The position numbers and the translations under genes were made by a program. Below are positions 41,090-49,220 of a stretch of DNA of 64,000 nt, piece by piece. The stretch spans positions 682,001 to 746,000 of the forward strand of contig NZ_ASJB01000083.1 in assembly GCF_000478275.1 (NCBI RefSeq), written 5' to 3'. Source of the stretch: Amycolatopsis orientalis DSM 40040 = KCTC 9412 (lineage in GTDB: Bacteria; Actinomycetota; Actinomycetes; Mycobacteriales; Pseudonocardiaceae). The notes beneath the pieces are model-generated. The model made no database searches and had not been told where the DNA came from. It saw only the letters and a program-made list of their open reading frames with translations. How positions within the stretch are numbered: position 1 is the stretch's first letter; each line of letters opens with the position of its first letter.

Positions 41090-41142
41090 GTCATGAACGG
41101 GACTTTCATTGCAAATTTCGCAATGAAAGTCCCGTTCATGAC
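41090..41142. repeat. Family B palindrome, copy 3
   Basis: Perfect 23-base arms 41090-41112 and 41120-41142 (left begins GTCATGAACGGGACTTTC) with loop AAATTTC. It is the closest relative of copy 2 and lies between the convergent peptidase and tautomerase genes. Confidence 0.9.
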
Positions 41143-41168
41143 ATCCGGGGTGGTGCGCGGAGGGACGG

Positions 41169-41354
41169 TCAGCGGTCGGAGAAGAGGGTGCCGCCCGCCG
41201 CCCAGTGCTCGGCGGGGATCTCGTTGATCGTCACCCAGACGCCTTCGGGGTTGCCCCCACAGGTCCGGACGAACGCGTCGGTCACCTCGCGCACGAGGGC
41301 CTGCTTCTGTTCGGCCGTGCGGCCGGGGAACATCGAGACACTGATCATCGGCAT
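41169..41354 (-). CDS. 4-oxalocrotonate tautomerase family protein
   Basis: 61 residues with Pro directly after the initiator Met (MPMISVSMFPGRT), the catalytic base of 4-OT type tautomerases, and the middle segment EQKQALVREVTDAFV. Assembles as a hexamer in the family. The ATG is 6 bases after TAGAGT, a likely leaderless start. Substrate unknown. Confidence 0.8.
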   Translation of the reverse strand: MPMISVSMFPGRTAEQKQALVREVTDAFVRTCGGNPEGVWVTINEIPAEHWAAGGTLFSDR

Positions 41355-41363
41355 GCCCGAACT

Positions 41364-41990
41364 CTAAAGGCCGCGGTCGTGCTTCCGGAGCCTGTCCACC
41401 GCGTACGCGTCGCCTTCGAAGGTGAGCCGGACCGCGTCGCGGCCGAAGACGAACAGCAGCAGCTCGATCGGCGCGCCGATCACGGTCACCGTGTCCGGGC
41501 CGTCCTTCACCCGCGCTTCGCGACCTTCGGGGGTCTTCAGGATCACGCCGACCGGTGATTTCCGCAGGTTCAGCTTCGACGCCTGCTTCGCCGACTTCCA
41601 TGCCGCCGCGTCACGGGCGGGGTCCGCCGGACGCGGCTCCCAGCCGGGCTGACCTCGGCGGACGTCCTCGTGGTGCACCAGGAACTCCGCGCTGTTCGTC
41701 AGTTCGTCCAGCGCGCCGATCGACGTCGGCCAGTACCAGGCGGGGCCGGAGCGGACCTTGCCGACGACCTCCGACCACGGCCGCGCGGCGTACGAGTCCT
41801 GCACCCGCTGTGTGTAGGAGGCGAGCGCGGGCACCAGGATGCCGGGCGCCGCGTCCGGGCGCCGCTCACGCACCAGCAGATGCGCCGCGAGATCCCGCGT
41901 CTTCCAGCCCGTGCACAGGGTCGGCGCGTCCGGGCCGATCTCTTCGAAAAGCTCGCTCAACGCACGACGTTCGTCTCCGGCGACTCCCAT
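41364..41990 (-). CDS. TIGR03085-type metal-binding protein (DinB/maleylpyruvate isomerase-like)
   Basis: 208 residues. It starts GDERRALSELFEEIGPDAPTLCTGWKTRDLAAHLLVRE, the fold and signature of the actinobacterial TIGR03085 family, whose His residues (AAHLL; FLVHHEDVRRG) bind a divalent metal as in mycothiol-dependent enzymes. Start at 41990 has TAACGT 8 bases upstream; upstream codons are unlike the family. It precedes the tautomerase by 9 bases. Activity unknown. Confidence 0.8.
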   Translation of the reverse strand: MGVAGDERRALSELFEEIGPDAPTLCTGWKTRDLAAHLLVRERRPDAAPGILVPALASYTQRVQDSYAARPWSEVVGKVRSGPAWYWPTSIGALDELTNSAEFLVHHEDVRRGQPGWEPRPADPARDAAAWKSAKQASKLNLRKSPVGVILKTPEGREARVKDGPDTVTVIGAPIELLLFVFGRDAVRLTFEGDAYAVDRLRKHDRGL

Positions 41991-42052
41991 ACCCCCCGAC
42001 GTTACGCGCCGGTAGGGCCGGGGGAAATCCGGCGTGACGCAGGGCACCCGGC

Positions 42053-43426
42053 TCAGTGATGGAACGCGGTACGCGGTCGCGGCCGATGATCGAGCTCGGG
42101 AAGCAGCCGCTGGAGGTCGGCGAGCAGCAGATCCGCGAGGTCATGCGTGAAACCGTTGCGCACCACGATCCTCAGCACGGCGAGGTCGGTCCTGTTCTCC
42201 GGGAAGGTGTACGCCGGGACCAGCCAGCCACGCTCGCGAAGCCGCCGTGACACGTCGAAGACGTCGAAGGTGTCGACGTCGGCCTTCGTCGTGAAGGCGA
42301 ACACGGGCAGCTGATCGCCGCGGGTCAGCAGCTCGAACGGGCCCAGCTCCGCGATCCCGTCCGCCAGCTGGGTGGCCACGTCCCGCGAAGCCTGTTGCAC
42401 GGCACGGAAACCTTCGCGGCCGAGCCGGACGAACGTGTAGTACTGCGCGGCCACCTCGGCGCCGGGACGCGAGAAGTTCAGCGCGAAGGTCGGCATGTCG
42501 CCACCGAGGTAGTTGACGTTGAACACCAGTTCCTCCGGCAACGCCTCCTTGTCGCGCCACACCACCCAGCCGACACCCGGGTAGACCAGCCCGTACTTGT
42601 GCCCGGACGTGTTGATCGACGCCACCCTCGGCAGCCGGAAGTCCCACACCAGCTCCGGATCCAGGAACGGCGCGATCATCGCGCCCGACGCGCCGTCGAC
42701 GTGCACCGGAATGTCCCATCCGGACCGTTCTTGCAGGCCGTCGAGCGCAGCGGCGATCTCGGCGACGGGCTCGTAGCTACCGTCGAAAGTGGACCCGAGG
42801 ATCGCGACGACGCCGATCGTGTTCTCGTCGCACCGGGCGATCGCCTCGTCCGCGGTGAGATGGAACCGGTCGCCGTCCATCGGCACCAGCCGCGGTTCGA
42901 CCTCCCAGTATTCGCAGAACTTCTCCCAGCAGACCTGGACGTTCGCGCCCATCACCAGATTCGGCTTCCCGGCCCGCCCCAGTTTCGACCAGCGGCGCTT
43001 CAACGCCATCCCGGCGAGCATGCAGGCCTCGGAGGAACCGGTGGTGGAGCAGCCCATGATCGCGGTGGGATCGGGAGCGTGCCACAGATCGGCGAGGATG
43101 TTCACGCAGCGGCGCTCGAGTTCCGCGGTCTGCGGGTACTCGTCCTTGTCGATCATGTTCTTGTCGACGCATTCGGCCATCAGCTCGCGGGCCTGCGGCT
43201 CCATCCACGTGGTGACGAACGTGGCGAGGTTGAGCCGGGCGTTGCCGTCGAGCATCAGCTCGTCGCGGACCAGCTGGAGCGCGGTGTCGGGCGGCAGCGG
43301 TTCTTCCGCGAGGCTGTCGTGCGGGAGGCGGATGCTCGCGGCGAGCGCGGGGTACGCGCCGGCGTGCAGCGGGTTGGCCCCGCCCTTGCGGTCCGGATCG
43401 GTCGGTTTCCCCTTGTGCAGCACCAT
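42053..43426 (-). CDS. gadB: Glutamate decarboxylase
   Basis: 457 residues, the length of the bacterial GadA/GadB family. PLP is bound by Lys277 in INTSGHKYGLVYPGVGWVVW, with HVDGASGAMIAPF upstream giving the ring-stacking and Asp contacts and CSTTGSSEACMLAG the glycine-rich region. It converts glutamate to GABA, consuming a proton, a common acid-stress system. The ATG at 43426 is preceded by TACGTT at 6 bases. No glutamate/GABA antiporter is adjacent, so it is not the standard gadBC unit. Confidence 0.9.
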   Translation of the reverse strand: MVLHKGKPTDPDRKGGANPLHAGAYPALAASIRLPHDSLAEEPLPPDTALQLVRDELMLDGNARLNLATFVTTWMEPQARELMAECVDKNMIDKDEYPQTAELERRCVNILADLWHAPDPTAIMGCSTTGSSEACMLAGMALKRRWSKLGRAGKPNLVMGANVQVCWEKFCEYWEVEPRLVPMDGDRFHLTADEAIARCDENTIGVVAILGSTFDGSYEPVAEIAAALDGLQERSGWDIPVHVDGASGAMIAPFLDPELVWDFRLPRVASINTSGHKYGLVYPGVGWVVWRDKEALPEELVFNVNYLGGDMPTFALNFSRPGAEVAAQYYTFVRLGREGFRAVQQASRDVATQLADGIAELGPFELLTRGDQLPVFAFTTKADVDTFDVFDVSRRLRERGWLVPAYTFPENRTDLAVLRIVVRNGFTHDLADLLLADLQRLLPELDHRPRPRTAFHH

Positions 43427-43452
43427 GCCCCGAACGTAGCGGTGCCCAGAGA

Positions 43453-43498
43453 CTCGTGAGTGGTAATGACGGTTAGAACCGTCATTACCACTCACGAG
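43453..43498. repeat. Family C palindrome, copy 3
   Basis: Perfect 22-base arms 43453-43474 and 43477-43498 with loop AG; the 46 bases equal the reverse complement of copy 1 at 13425-13470. It lies between the gadB start and the dps stop, both on the minus strand, so it could terminate dps. Confidence 0.9.
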
Positions 43499-43521
43499 GG
43501 TGGATCGGGATCAGGCGCGGG

Positions 43522-43998
43522 TCAGGCCTGCTGGGCCTGCCACATCCAGTGCGCCTTCTCGAGTTCCTGGGTGATCTCGATCAGGAGATCCTGGGTGACC
43601 AGGTCGCTCTTGTCGGTCTCGTCGATGCGCTTGCGCAGCCGCTCGATGAGCGCCGCGAGGATGTCGACGATCGCGGCGACCGTGGACTCGACGGACTGCC
43701 AGTTGTCGGGATAGTCCGGCAGACCGGAACTCTCCACGACGGCCTTCGCCTGTCCGTTCGGCGAGATGCCGATGGCGTTGGCGCGCTCGGCGACCTCGTC
43801 GACGTACTGGCGCGCGGTGGCGACCAGCTCGTCGAGCTGCAGGTGCGCGCTGCGGAAGTTCGCGCCGACGACGTTCCAGTGGGCCTGCTTCGCGATCAGC
43901 GACAGATCCACCAGATCGACCAGCGTGGCCTGCAAGGCGTTACCGGTGATCTCCTTGTCGGCTTCGCTCAGCGGACTCTGGATCGGGGACTTGCCCAT
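43522..43998 (-). CDS. dps: Dps-family DNA-protecting ferritin-like protein
   Basis: 158 residues. The ferroxidase helices are clear: SLIAKQAHWNVVGANFRSAHLQLDEL with the His/Asp/Glu set of Dps, and YVDEVAERANAIG. It would form a dodecamer that stores iron and binds DNA in stress. AAGGAAG precedes the ATG. It is adjacent to ohr on the same strand (54 bases apart), an oxidative-stress grouping. Confidence 0.9.
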   Translation of the reverse strand: MGKSPIQSPLSEADKEITGNALQATLVDLVDLSLIAKQAHWNVVGANFRSAHLQLDELVATARQYVDEVAERANAIGISPNGQAKAVVESSGLPDYPDNWQSVESTVAAIVDILAALIERLRKRIDETDKSDLVTQDLLIEITQELEKAHWMWQAQQA

Positions 43999-44052
43999 CT
44001 TCGGTCTTCCTTTCAGAAATTGCCGGTTCAGGTGGTTCTGTCGCGCGCGGGG

Positions 44053-44475
44053 TCAGACCGTCGCCGACAGTGCGACCTCGATGTTCCCGCGGGTCGCGTT
44101 CGAGTAAGGGCACACCTGGTGCGCCTGCTCGACGAGCTGATCGGCCTGCGCCTGCTCCAGGCCGGGCAGCGAAACCTTGAGCGCCACACCGAGGCCGAAG
44201 CCCTCGCCCTGTTTGAGCACGCTGACCTCGGCGGTGACGGTGGAGCCGTCCAGCTTCACCTTCGCCTGGCGCGCGACGAGCTGCAGCGCGGAGTGGAAGC
44301 AGGCGGAATAGCCGGCGGCGAAGAGCTGCTCGGGATTGGTCTTGTCACCGCCCGGTCCGCCCATCTCCTTCGGGATCGCCAGCGATTCGTCGATGACGCC
44401 GTCAGAGGACGTGACCTCACCGTTGCGGCCGTCGCCGCGAGCGGTGGCCACAGCGGTGTACAGAGCCTCAGCCAT
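44053..44475 (-). CDS. ohr: Organic hydroperoxide resistance protein (Ohr/OsmC)
   Basis: 140 residues. The two redox Cys are in GYSACFHSAL and HQVCPYSNATRGN, the Ohr arrangement that reduces organic peroxides. NPEQLFAAGYSACF is the family core. ATG preceded by GGAGGT. No MarR-type ohrR gene is next to it, which is unusual since ohr often travels with ohrR; regulation may be by a distant regulator. Confidence 0.9.
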   Translation of the reverse strand: MAEALYTAVATARGDGRNGEVTSSDGVIDESLAIPKEMGGPGGDKTNPEQLFAAGYSACFHSALQLVARQAKVKLDGSTVTAEVSVLKQGEGFGLGVALKVSLPGLEQAQADQLVEQAHQVCPYSNATRGNIEVALSATV

Positions 44476-44573
44476 TCTTCGCCTACCTCCTGGTCTCAAG
44501 ACACGCCCCGTTGAGCGTCTCTGTGGTGCCAACGTCCCGCAACCGCGAAACCTTGCCACCCATGGCAGGCATC

Positions 44574-44596
44574 ACGTCCGGGAATTACCCGGACGT
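44574..44596. terminator. Hairpin between FMN reductase and ohr
   Basis: ACGTCCGGG-AATTA-CCCGGACGT, perfect 9-base arms. It lies downstream of the FMN reductase stop and 98 bases upstream of the ohr start, so it may be a terminator or operator. No T-run. Confidence 0.5.
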
Positions 44597-44612
44597 CGAC
44601 CGGAGCAAACGA

Positions 44613-45188
44613 CTAGTGACCGGCGCGACTCAACGCGAACTCGGCGACCTGGCTGCCGATCAACCGGAGGGTGCGGACGGTCTTCTCGTCGGAAGCGCCA
44701 CCGGCTTCGTCGAACTTGGTCTCCGCGGTGTTGATCGAACCACCCAATGGGGTGGCCCAGCCGCGTAGCGCGTGCGTGATCGTGCGGAGCTGGTCCAGCG
44801 TGGTCACCGCGGCCTGCCAGCCGAACGCGACGGCGGCGAGGCCGACGGCGCGGCCGTCGAGGTACGGGCGTTCGTCGTCGCGCAGATCCTCGACATAGTC
44901 CAGGGCGTTCTTGACCAGGCCGGACAGCGCGCCGTGATAGCCCGGCGAGACGACGATGACGCCGTCGGCGCGGCGGATCGCTTCGACCAGCCGCACGGCC
45001 CGTTCGTGCCGTTCTTCCAGCGCGGTGTCGTAGAAGGGCAGCACCAGTTCGGGCCCGGCGATCAGTTCGGTGGTGACTCCGGCCTCGGCCGCGCTGCCCA
45101 GTGCGATGCGCAGCGCCCGCTCGGACTGCGATCCCTCCCGCAGGGAGCCGCCGATACCGAGGACATGAACCGTGTTCGTCGAAGTCAC
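44613..45188 (-). CDS. NADPH-dependent FMN reductase
   Basis: 191-residue flavodoxin-like reductase: GIGGSLREGSQSERAL is the phosphate-binding loop and SPGYHGALSGLVKNALDYVE the second FMN motif. It would supply reduced flavin or reduce quinones. GTG at 45188 is chosen as TAGCCT lies 7 bases upstream; a longer in-frame start at 45230 is possible. It lies 137 bases upstream of ohr on the same strand. Confidence 0.85.
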   Translation of the reverse strand: MTSTNTVHVLGIGGSLREGSQSERALRIALGSAAEAGVTTELIAGPELVLPFYDTALEERHERAVRLVEAIRRADGVIVVSPGYHGALSGLVKNALDYVEDLRDDERPYLDGRAVGLAAVAFGWQAAVTTLDQLRTITHALRGWATPLGGSINTAETKFDEAGGASDEKTVRTLRLIGSQVAEFALSRAGH

Positions 45189-45335
45189 GTTTTCGAGGCT
45201 AACCCCTCTACTTGAGTGGAGGACCAGCATCTGGAACGGAGGTCTGCGTCACACCCGTTCGCCCCAAACGGCCCGTTCCCGCTGGACGGTCTACCTACTC
45301 GCAAGTAACGTGGCCTGAAGCGCTGAGGAGGAAGT

Positions 45336-46382
45336 ATGGCGATACCGCTCCAGATCCGGGTCGAAGCCGCGTTCTCGCAGCTGGCGTTCTGGCTTCCGAC
45401 GCCGGTGAGACGGGCCATCGCCGGACCGCCGCTCCGCCTGGACGGCCAGGAACTCGCCCTGGACGCCCAGCTCCTGCTTCGCCTGCAGAAGCTGGCGAAG
45501 GCGTCGCTGGTGCGGGGCAGCGTCGAGGAGTCACGCAGTCTCCTTCTCGCGAGCAGGCATCTGGTCAGCGGGCAGGTCATCGAACCGGTCTCCACCAGGG
45601 AACTCCTGATCCCCACGGGAGACGGCGACGTGCCGGCCACGCTCTACACCCCGGCCGGACTGCCGGACCCGTCCGCGCTGCTCGTGTTCTTCCACGGCGG
45701 CGGCTGGGTGGTCGGCAGCCGCGCCTCCCACGACAACACCGTCCGCTACCTGGCGAAACAGGCAGGCGTGCGGGTTCTATCGGTGGAGTACCGGCTCGCG
45801 CCGGAGACACAGTTCCCCGGCGCCACCGAAGACGCGATCGCGGCTTTCGAGTACGCCTACGCGAAGGCGCGGGACCTGGGCGCCGATCCGGCGCGCATCG
45901 CCGTCGGCGGCGACAGCGCGGGCGGGAACCTCGCGGCGGTGACCGCGCAGCAGGCGGTGAAACGCGGCGGAGGGGTCCCGGCGTTCCAGCTGCTGTTCTA
46001 CCCGGCGACCGATTTCACCGTGCGCCGCCGCTCGCGGGAATTGTTCGCGGAGGACCTGTTCCTCACCGACTCGGATATGAGCTGGTTCGAAGGACATTAC
46101 GTGCCGAAGGGCACCGATCTGTACAACCCGAAACTGTCCCCGTTGCACGGCGACGTTTCCGGATTGCCGCCCGCGTATATCGCGACGGCCGGTTTCGATC
46201 CGCTGCGCGACGAGGGCGAGGCTTACGCGGAGAAATTGCGGAAGGCCGGGGTGCCGGTGGCACTCAGCCGCCAGCCGGACCTGATCCACGGGTACATCAA
46301 CTTCCTGGGCGTCGGCAGGCGGTTCCGTGAGGCCACCGCCGAAGCGGCGGGCGCGCTGCGACTCGGCCTGGCGCCGAAGTAA
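45336..46382 (+). CDS. HSL-family alpha/beta hydrolase
   Basis: 348 residues of the hormone-sensitive lipase group. HGGGWVVGSR is the oxyanion motif, GGDSAGGNLAA holds the nucleophile Ser, GFDPLRDEGEAYA the Asp and PDLIHGYINF the His. Members hydrolyse short-chain esters; mycobacterial LipW/NlhH are relatives. AGGAGG precedes the ATG. No signal peptide; the N-terminal 90 residues are a cap-like helical extension. Confidence 0.85.
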   Translation: MAIPLQIRVEAAFSQLAFWLPTPVRRAIAGPPLRLDGQELALDAQLLLRLQKLAKASLVRGSVEESRSLLLASRHLVSGQVIEPVSTRELLIPTGDGDVPATLYTPAGLPDPSALLVFFHGGGWVVGSRASHDNTVRYLAKQAGVRVLSVEYRLAPETQFPGATEDAIAAFEYAYAKARDLGADPARIAVGGDSAGGNLAAVTAQQAVKRGGGVPAFQLLFYPATDFTVRRRSRELFAEDLFLTDSDMSWFEGHYVPKGTDLYNPKLSPLHGDVSGLPPAYIATAGFDPLRDEGEAYAEKLRKAGVPVALSRQPDLIHGYINFLGVGRRFREATAEAAGALRLGLAPK

Positions 46383-46406
46383 CCGAAGTAGCGGTAAAGA
46401 CGGCCA

Positions 46407-46442
46407 GAGCCCGAGTGAGGAGAAATGTCCCCACTCGGGCTC
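46407..46442 (+). terminator. Hairpin after the HSL-type hydrolase gene
   Basis: GAGCCCGAGTG (46407-46417) pairs perfectly with CACTCGGGCTC (46432-46442) with a 14-base loop. It begins 25 bases after the stop codon and probably ends this transcript, though no T-run follows. Confidence 0.6.
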
Positions 46443-46496
46443 CGGCCCCCATATCGTGGCCGCCGCCCTGCACGGCGAACCAGACGACTCCCACCT

Positions 46497-46648
46497 GTCT
46501 CTCGGGAGCGCGTCAGCGCGACGAGAGACTTCACCCCGCGCGCCTCTTTTGGCCGAAGGCCACGGAAACCTTTTGTAGGGCGCCCCTACCTGCCTGCGCG
46601 AGCGGACCGCGATCCCGCGCCCTGCGAAAGGTTTCCGTCAGCGCGCGG
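46497..46648 (+). ncRNA. Structured multi-stem element, copy 2
   Basis: Stem I GTCTCTCG (46497-46504) with CGAGAGAC (46522-46529), stem II CCGCGCGC (46536-46543) with GCGCGCGG (46641-46648), stem III GGCC-GAA-GGCC (46551-46561), stem IV 46562-46583 with 46617-46638 (22 pairs, left begins ACGGAAACCTTTTG). All four stems match copy 1 at 23003-23158, while differing bases change on both sides. It lies between the convergent hydrolase and secreted-protein genes, 6 bases from the latter's stop. Confidence 0.6.
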
Positions 46649-46653
46649 CGATA

Positions 46654-47184
46654 TCACGGCGTGGGAAGCGGGACCGGCGGCAGCGGAAGCGGCGGCACAG
46701 GGAGTCCGCCGAGCAGCCCGCCGAGGATGCCGGTCACGGCCGCCAGCAGGGCTTTCACCAGGTCACTGACGATCTTCAGCGGTCCGGGCAGGTCCGGAAG
46801 CGACGGGATCGGCACCGGCAGCGGCGGCAGCTGGCGCGCCTTGGCCGTCGGGTCCGCCAGCAGCCTGCTGGATTCGTCGGAGCGGCCCTTGGCCAGGTCA
46901 CCGAGCTTCTGCGTCTCGGTCTGGATCTGATAGCGCTTGCCGGCGGCGATGTCCGCCAGCACCGGGCTCAGCTTGTCCAAGTCCGCCCGGGTCTTGCCGA
47001 CGTCACCGGCGTAGGCCACCTTCGTGAGGCCGTCTCGCATCTGCAGCACCTGCGCGGCGAGCGCCTGTGTGTTCGACGAGCCCTTCCCACCCTCGGTGCT
47101 AGCCGTTGCGGCGCCGGCTGAGGCCACCGCCAACAGACTGCCTGCGGCTATCGCGGCAATCGTCCGGGCAATGTTGCCTTTCAT
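46654..47184 (-). CDS. Secreted Pro-rich protein of unknown function
   Basis: 176 residues. Signal peptide (about 1-28, TIAAIAAGSLLAVASAGAATA), a helical middle (ALAAQVLQMRDGLTKVAYAG, TRADLDKLSPVLADIA), then a C-terminal stretch LPPLPVPIPSLPDLPGPLKI and PVPPLPLPPVPLPTP, Pro/Leu-rich and likely wall- or membrane-associated. AGGAGGTAAGGG precedes the ATG. No family recognised. Confidence 0.75.
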   Translation of the reverse strand: MKGNIARTIAAIAAGSLLAVASAGAATASTEGGKGSSNTQALAAQVLQMRDGLTKVAYAGDVGKTRADLDKLSPVLADIAAGKRYQIQTETQKLGDLAKGRSDESSRLLADPTAKARQLPPLPVPIPSLPDLPGPLKIVSDLVKALLAAVTGILGGLLGGLPVPPLPLPPVPLPTP

Positions 47185-47565
47185 TCCCTTACCTCCTGGC
47201 CTCTGGGACCTAACGAGGTAAATCGATACCCGCCGTATCGAAGGAACACCAGCCGATCACCGGTTTGAACCGTTTTCTAACCCTTACGTGCCGGATTCAT
47301 GAGAGGCGAAGACCCCCGCAATTGATTAACGTCGAAATCTTGTGCCTCCCCCTGAAGATCATCTTTTTCGATCAGGTTTATGACCACCGGTGACCGAACT
47401 ACCCGGTAGAGCAGTTCGTTCACCCACAGCGGTGTAAACGGTGATCGTTTAGCTTCATCACTCTGTCGGACAGGCGTGTCGCACTGGTCCACTCGTGTTG
47501 TCCCCCACGCACGCCCCGCCACCTGTATGGCGCAACTGGTTTCACATGCGAGTGGGGACATGGAA
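47185..47565. other. Intergenic region upstream of the secreted-protein gene
   Basis: About 380 bases with lower GC than the surroundings and no convincing gene; a possible minus-strand open frame 47277-47561 has poor codon use. CGGTT-TG-AACCG (47261-47272) is a small palindrome that could be an operator for the secreted-protein gene. Confidence 0.45.
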
Positions 47566-47600
47566 GCACCCGGCGCGCGAGGATGACGCGCGCCGGGTGC
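47566..47600. terminator. Catalase terminator hairpin
   Basis: GCACCCGGCGCGCG (47566-47579) pairs perfectly with CGCGCGCCGGGTGC (47587-47600), loop AGGATGA. It lies 38 bases after the catalase stop (minus strand). Very stable; no T-run. Confidence 0.75.
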
Positions 47601-47638
47601 GTTCCGGTGGTGGGAGCAGCCTCTCGAAAGAGGTCTTC

Positions 47639-49081
47639 TTACTCGCGGAAAGCGTCCGCGACCTTGTCTCCGAGGTCCTTGTCGACGTTCCGCCAGTACT
47701 CGAAGACGCGCTCGAGCACCGGCCGCGAGACATCGTTCGAGGCGTGCCCGATGATGTTGTTCGCGAGCCGCTCACGCTGCTCGTCGTCCATCACCTCGCG
47801 CACGAGGGTGCCGGGCTGGCCGAAGTCGTCGTCCTCCGCGTGGAGCCGGTACGCCGACCGGATCACCTCGTCCTCGACGCCGTAGCTCGACGACGTCTCG
47901 GAGGCGATCTCCGCGTTCGCGTGCGGGCCGCCGTAGGAGTTCGGCGCGTACACCGGGTCGCCCGGGTTGTTGTAGCGCATCGCGCCATCGCGCGAGTAGC
48001 TGTTCACCGGGGACTTCGGCGCGTTGACCGGCAGCTGGGTGTAGTTCGCGCCGATCCGGTAGCGGTGCGCGTCCGGGTACGCGAACAGGCGGCCCTGCAG
48101 CATCTTGTCCGGCGACGGGCCGATGCCCGGCACCAGGTTGGACGGCTCGAACGCGGCCTGCTCGATCTCCGCGAAGTAGTTCGACGGGTTGCGGTCGAGC
48201 ACCCAGCGGCCGACCTTGATCAGCGGGTAGTCGCCCTTCGGCCACACCTTGGTCAGATCGAACGGGTTGAAGCGGTAGTCCGCGGCTTCGACGTAGGGCA
48301 TCACCTGGACGTACAGCGTCCAGCTGGGGTGGTTGCCCTGCTTGATGTTCTTGAACAGGTCGCGGATGTAGTAGTCGGCGTCCTCGCCCGCGATGCGGTC
48401 CGCGTCGGCCTGCGACAGGTAGCCGATGCCCTGGTCGGTCTTGAAGTGGTACTTGACCCAGAACTTCTCGCCACCCGCGTTCTCCCACAGGTAGGTGTGC
48501 GAGCCGAAGCCGTCCATCTCACGCCAGTTCGACGGGATGCCGCGGTCGCCCATCAGCCAGGTGACCTGGTGCGCCGACTCGGGGCGCAGGGTCCAGAAGT
48601 CCCACTGGATGTCGTGGTCGCGCAGGTGGTTGTCGGCGCGGCGCTTCTGCGAGTGGATGAAGTCGGGGAACTTGATCGGATCGCGGATGAAGAACACCGG
48701 GGTGTTGTTGCCGACGATGTCGTAGTTGCCCTCGGAGGTGTAGAACTTCACCGCGAAGCCGCGCGGGTCACGCCAGGTGTCGGGCGAACCGTTCTCCCCG
48801 GCGACCGACGAGAAGCGGGCCAGGCTCTCGGTGCGCACGCCCGGCTGGAAGACCGCGGCCTTCGTGAACTGGCTGACGTCTTCGGTGACCTCGAGGAAGC
48901 CGTGGGCACCGCCGCCCTTGGCGTGCACGACGCGCTCGGGCACGCGCTCACGGTTGAACTGGGCGTTCTTCTCGATGAGGTAGTGGTCCTGGAGCAGGAT
49001 CGGGCCGTTGGCACCCAGCGTCAGCGAGTCGTTGTCGCTCGCGACGGGGATGCCCACGTTGTTCGTGGTCGGCAAGGTCAC
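47639..49081 (-). CDS. katA: Monofunctional heme catalase
   Basis: 480 residues, small-subunit catalase. Catalytic His53 in ERVVHAKGGGAHG, Asn126 in DIVGNNTPVFF and the proximal Tyr in RLFAYPDAHRYR near 335. It decomposes hydrogen peroxide. GTG start preceded by GGAGG. It is divergent from the MFS gene at 49221 and separated from it by 139 bases. Part of the oxidative-stress set of this window (dps, ohr, whiB4). Confidence 0.95.
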   Translation of the reverse strand: MTLPTTNNVGIPVASDNDSLTLGANGPILLQDHYLIEKNAQFNRERVPERVVHAKGGGAHGFLEVTEDVSQFTKAAVFQPGVRTESLARFSSVAGENGSPDTWRDPRGFAVKFYTSEGNYDIVGNNTPVFFIRDPIKFPDFIHSQKRRADNHLRDHDIQWDFWTLRPESAHQVTWLMGDRGIPSNWREMDGFGSHTYLWENAGGEKFWVKYHFKTDQGIGYLSQADADRIAGEDADYYIRDLFKNIKQGNHPSWTLYVQVMPYVEAADYRFNPFDLTKVWPKGDYPLIKVGRWVLDRNPSNYFAEIEQAAFEPSNLVPGIGPSPDKMLQGRLFAYPDAHRYRIGANYTQLPVNAPKSPVNSYSRDGAMRYNNPGDPVYAPNSYGGPHANAEIASETSSSYGVEDEVIRSAYRLHAEDDDFGQPGTLVREVMDDEQRERLANNIIGHASNDVSRPVLERVFEYWRNVDKDLGDKVADAFRE

Positions 49082-49220
49082 GCCGGTGCCTCCTGTTTCG
49101 TGGTGGTCCCGCCACCCTCCCGCGTTTTCTGGAATGAGTCAAGAAACAGCCCCGGGTCGGGTGACGACCATGACGAAAAGAAGTTGCACGCGCGTACCAG
49201 GTTACGTTCTCATCGGACGT

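Noticed and set aside
47277..47561. Possible small gene
   Set aside because: No ribosome site, no recognisable motif and codon use unlike neighbouring genes.
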